Assembly (NCBI RefSeq): GCF_030929495.1
Contig: NZ_JAVFWN010000011.1
Span: forward strand, 124,001-188,000
Direction of reading: 5' to 3'
DNA: 64,000 nucleotides
Origin: Nocardioides sp. LHD-245
GTDB taxonomy: Bacteria; Actinomycetota; Actinomycetes; Propionibacteriales; Nocardioidaceae
Position 1 is the stretch's first letter. The number at the start of each line of letters is the position of its first letter. The position numbers and the translations under genes were made by a program. This document shows positions 59,954 through 64,000 of this stretch, piece after piece. Below the pieces are notes generated by a model. That model had not been told where the DNA came from. It ran no database searches and saw only the letters and a list, made by a program, of their open reading frames with translations.

Positions 59954-61485
59954 GACGTTCCTCCTGCATCGTTGCTGGGTGACCCACCGGCCGGCCTGTC
60001 GAAGGCGAGCGCGGCGATGTTGGCTTCGGTGATGTCCGGGCCGGCAAGCTGACCCGCGACGCGTCCGGTCCGCATCACCACGACGCGGTGAGCGAGCCCA
60101 AGGACCTCTTCCATCTCGGAGGAGACGACGAGGACGCCCAGCCCGCGTGACGCCAGATCCACGAGCACGTCGTAGATCTGCCGCTTTGCCTGGACGTCGA
60201 CGCCGCGAGTCGGCTCGTCGGCGACCAGAAGCACCGGGTCGCCCGACAGCGCCTTGGCGAACAGCACCTTCTGCTGGTTCCCACCGGACAAGGTCGATAC
60301 CGGCAGCGCCGGGTTAGCGGCCTTCACCCCCACCCGGGTGATCGCCGCTGCCACCAGCTCGCGTTCGCGCGCCCGGCTGATGCTCAGGCCCCGGGTGAGC
60401 TTCTTGAGCTGCGGCAACGACACATTGCCGTTGACCGAGGTCTCCAGGAGCAGACCGTGGGTCTTGCGGGACTCCGGGACGTAGGCGATGCCTGCGTCGA
60501 CGGCCGCCCGGGGATGGCGGAACCGCTTGGTCGCCCCACACAGTCTGACCGTTCCGTGGTCCGCTCGGCGGTCGCCGACGATGCACTGCAGGACTTCGCT
60601 GCGGCCCGCGCCGACAAGACCGGTGATCACCACCACCTCACCAGGCCGGACCTCGAGGTCGATGCCGGCGAAGACGCCGTCTCGACCAAGATTCTCGACC
60701 TCGAGCAGTGGGGCGGCGGACGCTGGAAGCTGCTTGGCAGGGAACGCAGAAGCGAGAGAGCGACCGACCATCGCCTCGACGAGCGAATCCGCGGTGTGGT
60801 CGTCGGCCGGTGACGTGCTCACCAGTTGGCCGTCGCGCAACACCGTGACCCGGTCAGCGACCTGGAGTACCTCGTCGAGGAAGTGCGAGACGTACACGAT
60901 GGTGGTGCCGCTCGCCGCGAGCTGACGCAGGATCGTGACCAGACCTTCTGCCTCGTGGCTTGCCAGCCGGGCAGTGGGCTCGTCCATCACGATCGCCTCA
61001 GCTCCCCGGGCCAGGGCACGCAAGATCTCGACCTTCTGCTGATCGGCTATCGACAGGTCCTGGACGCAGGCATCCGGCGGTACGGCGATCCCGGTCCGCT
61101 CGGTGAGCTCGGCGAACCAACGGCGCAGTAGACGCGTGCGTACCACCGGGCCGCGGTGCGGCTCAGAGCCGAGGTAGACGTTCTCCAGGACCGAGCGCGG
61201 CTCGACCAGCGCGAGCTCCTGCGCGACGATCGTGATCCCATGCCCCAGAGCGTCCCGGGGGCTCTGGAGATCGACTGTTCGCCCCTGGACCTGGACCGTG
61301 CCCCGGTCCGGCCGGTGCAGCCCAGCCATCACCTTGCCCAGGGTCGACTTGCCCGCGCCGTTCTCACCGACCAGCGCGTGAATCGTCCCCGCCTCGACGG
61401 TGATGTCCACGCCGCGGAGCGCATGGACCGCCCCGAACGACTTGTGGACATCGGTGAGCCGAAGGAACGGCACGGGCGTCGTCAT
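59950..61485 (-). CDS. Sugar ABC transporter ATP-binding protein with two ABC domains (RbsA type)
   Basis: The product has 511 residues in two tandem ABC domains. The first has Walker A GENGAGKST, the loop LSIADQQKVEILRAL and Walker B AIVMDEPTA. The second has the altered Walker A GLVGAGRSE, signature LSGGNQQKVLFAKAL and Walker B LLVADEPTRGVD. This pattern, with the degenerate second P-loop, is usual for RbsA/XylG-type importers. It lies 4 nt after the binding-protein stop and overlaps the permease gene. Confidence 0.92.
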   Translation of the reverse strand: MTTPVPFLRLTDVHKSFGAVHALRGVDITVEAGTIHALVGENGAGKSTLGKVMAGLHRPDRGTVQVQGRTVDLQSPRDALGHGITIVAQELALVEPRSVLENVYLGSEPHRGPVVRTRLLRRWFAELTERTGIAVPPDACVQDLSIADQQKVEILRALARGAEAIVMDEPTARLASHEAEGLVTILRQLAASGTTIVYVSHFLDEVLQVADRVTVLRDGQLVSTSPADDHTADSLVEAMVGRSLASAFPAKQLPASAAPLLEVENLGRDGVFAGIDLEVRPGEVVVITGLVGAGRSEVLQCIVGDRRADHGTVRLCGATKRFRHPRAAVDAGIAYVPESRKTHGLLLETSVNGNVSLPQLKKLTRGLSISRARERELVAAAITRVGVKAANPALPVSTLSGGNQQKVLFAKALSGDPVLLVADEPTRGVDVQAKRQIYDVLVDLASRGLGVLVVSSEMEEVLGLAHRVVVMRTGRVAGQLAGPDITEANIAALAFDRPAGGSPSNDAGGTS

Positions 61486-61489
61486 CGGG

Positions 61490-62506
61490 TCAGCCCTTCC
61501 ACTGCGGTGCGAACAGCGTGACGTTGTCCTGGGTGATCAGGCCACCGTTGGGCAGGTCCTCGGCCGTGTCGATGCCACCGGTCACGGTGCCGTCGGCCAT
61601 GGCGGCGATCAACGCCTCGATGGCCTGGGTCCCTTCATCGCCCGGCACACCCGCCACGTCGCCGTACCAGGTTCCTGCCTTGATCGCTTCGATCGCCGGC
61701 TCCGATCCACCGACACCGATGACCTTCACGCCCTTCTTGCCGGCGTCGTCGAGCGCAAGGAGTGCTCCTCGGATCTGCTGGTCTCCGGTGCCGACGAGGA
61801 CGTCGAACTCCGGGTGCGACTGGAGGATGTCCTGCACGGTCTTGCGAGGCTGATCGGTGCCGAGATAGCCGCCTTCGCCCTCCGCGATCACCTCGATGTC
61901 GGGGTTGCTCTCGATCGTGGCGTCGAAACCGGTGCGCTGGGCGCTGTCGAGAGGCGTGCCCTTGGCCCCGTAGAGGTAGACGACCCGACACGGCACGACC
62001 CCCTCACAGGCCGAGAGCGCGAGCTCGCCCATCCGCTCCCCCGTCTTGAGCGGCGGCGACAGCACCGACGCTGCGACGCCGGGGACCTGCGGCTCGGCAG
62101 TGTCGAGTTCCTTGCCGATGACCTGGTTGAGGACCACGACGTCGAGGCCGGCCTTGATCGCGTTCTCGAGAGCGGGCTGGACGCCGACGCCGTCGACCGA
62201 GGCGATCACGATCCCGTCGTACTTCTTCGCGCTGATGATGTCCTGGATCTGCTTCGACTGGAGCCCGGGCGTGAACTTGGCGTCGAACTCGGTGATGGTG
62301 ACGTCACGCTCGTCGGCAACCTTCTGCATTGCCTCCCGCGACGAGGCCAGCCAGGTGTTCGCGGCGCTTGCCGACAGGTAGGCGACGTCGTACCCGTCCT
62401 TCCCGCTGGACGAATCGTTCGACACCGCGCACCCGGCGGCGGAGATGGACAACACCGTGAGCGCGGCGATGCTCCTGACGAACGAGGAGGTTCGGGTCGA
62501 TTCCAT
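61490..62506 (-). CDS. Sugar ABC transporter substrate-binding lipoprotein
   Basis: The product has 338 residues from ATG 62506, with GGGAGAAG about 6 nt upstream. The signal peptide ends ISAAGC (lipobox). The mature part is a periplasmic-binding-protein-like I fold (ribose/galactose type): DVAYLSASAANTWLASSREA, then GIVIASVDGVGVQPALENAI and VGTGDQQIRGALLALDDAGK. The ligand may be a sugar or, given the PucR-type regulator upstream, a nucleoside or related compound. It is the first gene of a complete three-gene importer. Confidence 0.9.
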   Translation of the reverse strand: MESTRTSSFVRSIAALTVLSISAAGCAVSNDSSSGKDGYDVAYLSASAANTWLASSREAMQKVADERDVTITEFDAKFTPGLQSKQIQDIISAKKYDGIVIASVDGVGVQPALENAIKAGLDVVVLNQVIGKELDTAEPQVPGVAASVLSPPLKTGERMGELALSACEGVVPCRVVYLYGAKGTPLDSAQRTGFDATIESNPDIEVIAEGEGGYLGTDQPRKTVQDILQSHPEFDVLVGTGDQQIRGALLALDDAGKKGVKVIGVGGSEPAIEAIKAGTWYGDVAGVPGDEGTQAIEALIAAMADGTVTGGIDTAEDLPNGGLITQDNVTLFAPQWKG

Positions 62507-62554
62507 GGTCTTCTCCCGGGGCTTCCAAGGGCTGGTTCCCTTGTCGTGACCCGC

Positions 62555-62560
62555 ACCATA
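62555..62560 (-). promoter_or_regulatory. -10 box of the sugar importer operon
   Basis: TATGGT on the minus strand lies about 48 nt before the ATG of the binding-protein gene. A weak -35-like TGAACA sits roughly 19 nt further upstream. Confidence 0.4.
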
Positions 62561-62592
62561 AAGTCGGTCAGGCACCGCTGTTCAGGTGCGAT

Positions 62593-62623
62593 CCGCACAC
62601 CCGAAGGCGCAGCCGGTGTGCGG
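62593..62623. promoter_or_regulatory. Inverted repeat upstream of the importer promoter
   Basis: CCGCACACC (62593-62601) and GGTGTGCGG (62615-62623) are a perfect 9-bp inverted repeat with a 13-nt loop. It lies between the stop of the PucR-family gene and the -10 box of the importer. It could be a terminator for the former (no T-run) or a regulator binding site for the latter. Confidence 0.5.
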
Positions 62624-62652
62624 TGCACACTCCGTACGACCGAAGCTGGGCG

Positions 62653-64000
62653 TCAGCCCAGGAGATGCGACACCCGACAGGCGAGCTGGACCGCGAGGCG
62701 CTGGTCCGGCTCGTCCAGGTCGACCGCGAGAAGGTCGCGGATACGCGCCACTCGCTTGATCACCGTGTTCCGATGGACCCCGAGGACCTCAGCGGTCACG
62801 GTGGGCGAGGACTCGTTGTCGAGGTACACCTCAAGGGTCTTGAGCAGCTCGTCCTCGCGACCAGCGGCAGTCAAGGGCCGGAGCAGGGTCGTCGCGAAGG
62901 CGCGGAACTCCTCCGATGCGTACCAGCCGACCAGAATCCGCTGGACGCCCATCTCGTCGACGTGCTTCACCGCCGTGCGCGTACCCCCGGCCTGCGCGAT
63001 CGTGACGGCCTCCTGCGCCTCGCCGAGACTCTTCCGCAACCCGGGGATGCCCACGTACGGACGTCCGATCCCGGCATAGACACGCAACCCCGGCCGGTTG
63101 GAGGCGAAGGCACGCAGTGCAGCCGCGACAGCCTTGGTCGTGGTCGTGTACTGATCGGCAGGCGGTTCCTTCGACGCCGTGATCCACGTCGTCCAGCCGT
63201 CGGGACGCTCGACCAGGTGGTGGTCGAGCCCGATGTCGCCGAGCAGGTGGCGGATGTCGTCGGACATCGCGAGAAGCCGTTGCTGGTCGATCGGCCCGGC
63301 AGCGAGGACGTGGACCGCGGTGCACCAGCCGTCGACCTTCCAGCCGAGTGTGCCGATCTGCTCGACCAGGACCGCCTCGGGGAACTCAGCCGAGGCGATG
63401 ACCGAGTTCAAGACACCCAGCCTGAACCGGGCGTCACGTTCCTGCTCCAACCGGTTGGCGATCAGTCTGGTCGCGATGTAGGTGCTGGCCAACTGCGTTC
63501 CGGTCGAGGCCGCCCGCCGCCAGGCCGACGTCGGGGAGCGACGCTGCGTGACCAGCCAGAACGTGGGCGCCTCCCCCGCTGCGAGCGCGACAGGTTGGAT
63601 GACCGCTGCCCGGTCACCGACGACCCCGGTCGTCTGCACGGGAAGCCGGTCAGCCTCGGGTAGCGGATCGTCCAATGGCTCCCCAACCAGCACGACACCG
63701 TCGTACCCGACCAAGGAGGTCGCGGCGTCCAGGCAGCCGTCGATCGTGGCGAGCAGACCCTCCACGCCTTGGCGCTCGGTGACCCGACCGAGACGCTCGA
63801 CCAGGTTGATGACCTGTTCCGCCAGCGTCCGCGCCGGCGCCAGCACCTGCTCACGCAGACCGTCCGCCAGCAGGACCGGATCTGCGTCGATCACGACCAG
63901 CGGGACTGCGACCTTGTTCGCCAGACGGCGACTGGCCAGGCCGATGTCGGACGCTGGCCGGACGACCACCAGCATCGACGCGCCGGTGTTGGCGGCCCAC
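62653..64000 (-). CDS. PucR-family transcriptional regulator (N-terminus outside window)
   Basis: At least 448 codons are visible and the frame is open to the edge; ATG 63975 is in frame but the sequence before it (AANTGAS) continues the same domain, so the gene is probably longer. The N-terminal part resembles the PucR-type purine-catabolism regulatory domain, the middle part a GGDEF-like CdaR fold, and the C-terminus the PucR HTH: VTAEVLGVHRNTVIKRVARI. Such proteins respond to nucleosides, purines or sugars. It is upstream of the three-gene importer in the same direction and likely controls it. Confidence 0.87.
   Translation of the reverse strand, partial: WAANTGASMLVVVRPASDIGLASRRLANKVAVPLVVIDADPVLLADGLREQVLAPARTLAEQVINLVERLGRVTERQGVEGLLATIDGCLDAATSLVGYDGVVLVGEPLDDPLPEADRLPVQTTGVVGDRAAVIQPVALAAGEAPTFWLVTQRRSPTSAWRRAASTGTQLASTYIATRLIANRLEQERDARFRLGVLNSVIASAEFPEAVLVEQIGTLGWKVDGWCTAVHVLAAGPIDQQRLLAMSDDIRHLLGDIGLDHHLVERPDGWTTWITASKEPPADQYTTTTKAVAAALRAFASNRPGLRVYAGIGRPYVGIPGLRKSLGEAQEAVTIAQAGGTRTAVKHVDEMGVQRILVGWYASEEFRAFATTLLRPLTAAGREDELLKTLEVYLDNESSPTVTAEVLGVHRNTVIKRVARIRDLLAVDLDEPDQRLAVQLACRVSHLLG

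Overview
The window is very GC-rich, gene-dense DNA from an actinobacterium, most likely a member of the Nocardioidaceae (Nocardioides-like). The signs are strong G/C codon-third-position bias, a glnA2-glnE pair, a LppX/LprG-type lipoprotein followed by an MFS exporter, DUF7455 and DUF5998 genes, a separate parC/parE pair, and many genes that appear to start leaderless (TANNNT -10 box 5-7 nt before the start codon). The genus assignment is inference. Both ends cut through genes. No rRNA, tRNA, CRISPR array, prophage or insertion sequence was seen.

Layout. 1-2.5 kb: a secreted Fn3/endonuclease-phosphatase-fold protein (cut by the edge) and an atypical zinc-finger SDR. 2.65-5.9 kb: a tandem glycine riboswitch, then gcvT, gcvH and sdaA, which together consume glycine and serine. 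5.9-8.6 kb: a TetR regulator divergent from an MpaB-type oxygenase and an acyl-CoA dehydrogenase. 8.6-12.1 kb: a PAS-GGDEF-EAL protein divergent from a processive glycosyltransferase plus a 77-residue membrane peptide. 12.1-17.5 kb: glnE and glnA2 separated by a perfect 91-bp direct repeat pair, then a Cys-containing ArsR/SufR-like regulator. 17.6-28.9 kb: a four-TM protein, nadE, a sigma factor fused to a membrane-anchored extracytoplasmic domain, a VOC protein, a TetR/DUF3995 divergent pair, panB, a secreted sugar dehydrogenase-like protein, an M3 peptidase and a lytic-transglycosylase-like protein lacking the catalytic Glu. 29-45 kb: tdk, a secreted protein, a phosphodiesterase, DUF5998, a GNAT/acyl-CoA-ligase fusion, parC, lipoprotein-MFS, a beta-carbonic anhydrase, a MFS/TetR divergent pair and parE, which seems to start at ATC.

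45-53.7 kb: DUF7455 under a SigR-like promoter, an iron-siderophore ABC importer with a DtxR/IdeR-like box, a CapA-like lipoprotein, an M28 lipoprotein peptidase and the principal sigma factor. 53.8-58.5 kb: a HhH-GPD protein, an MFS remnant, a TetR divergent from an SDR/Old-Yellow-Enzyme operon, and three small conserved genes. 58.5-64 kb: RNase P RNA, and a ribose-type sugar ABC importer behind a PucR-family regulator.

No single locus is a clearly new defence or mobile system. The most unusual items are the sigma-TM fusion, the catalytically altered SDR and transglycosylase-like proteins, the ATC start of parE, the repeat element, and two short leaderless ORFs placed directly before panB and sdaA. 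Gene functions are assigned from recognisable motifs read in the translations; no database search was run.
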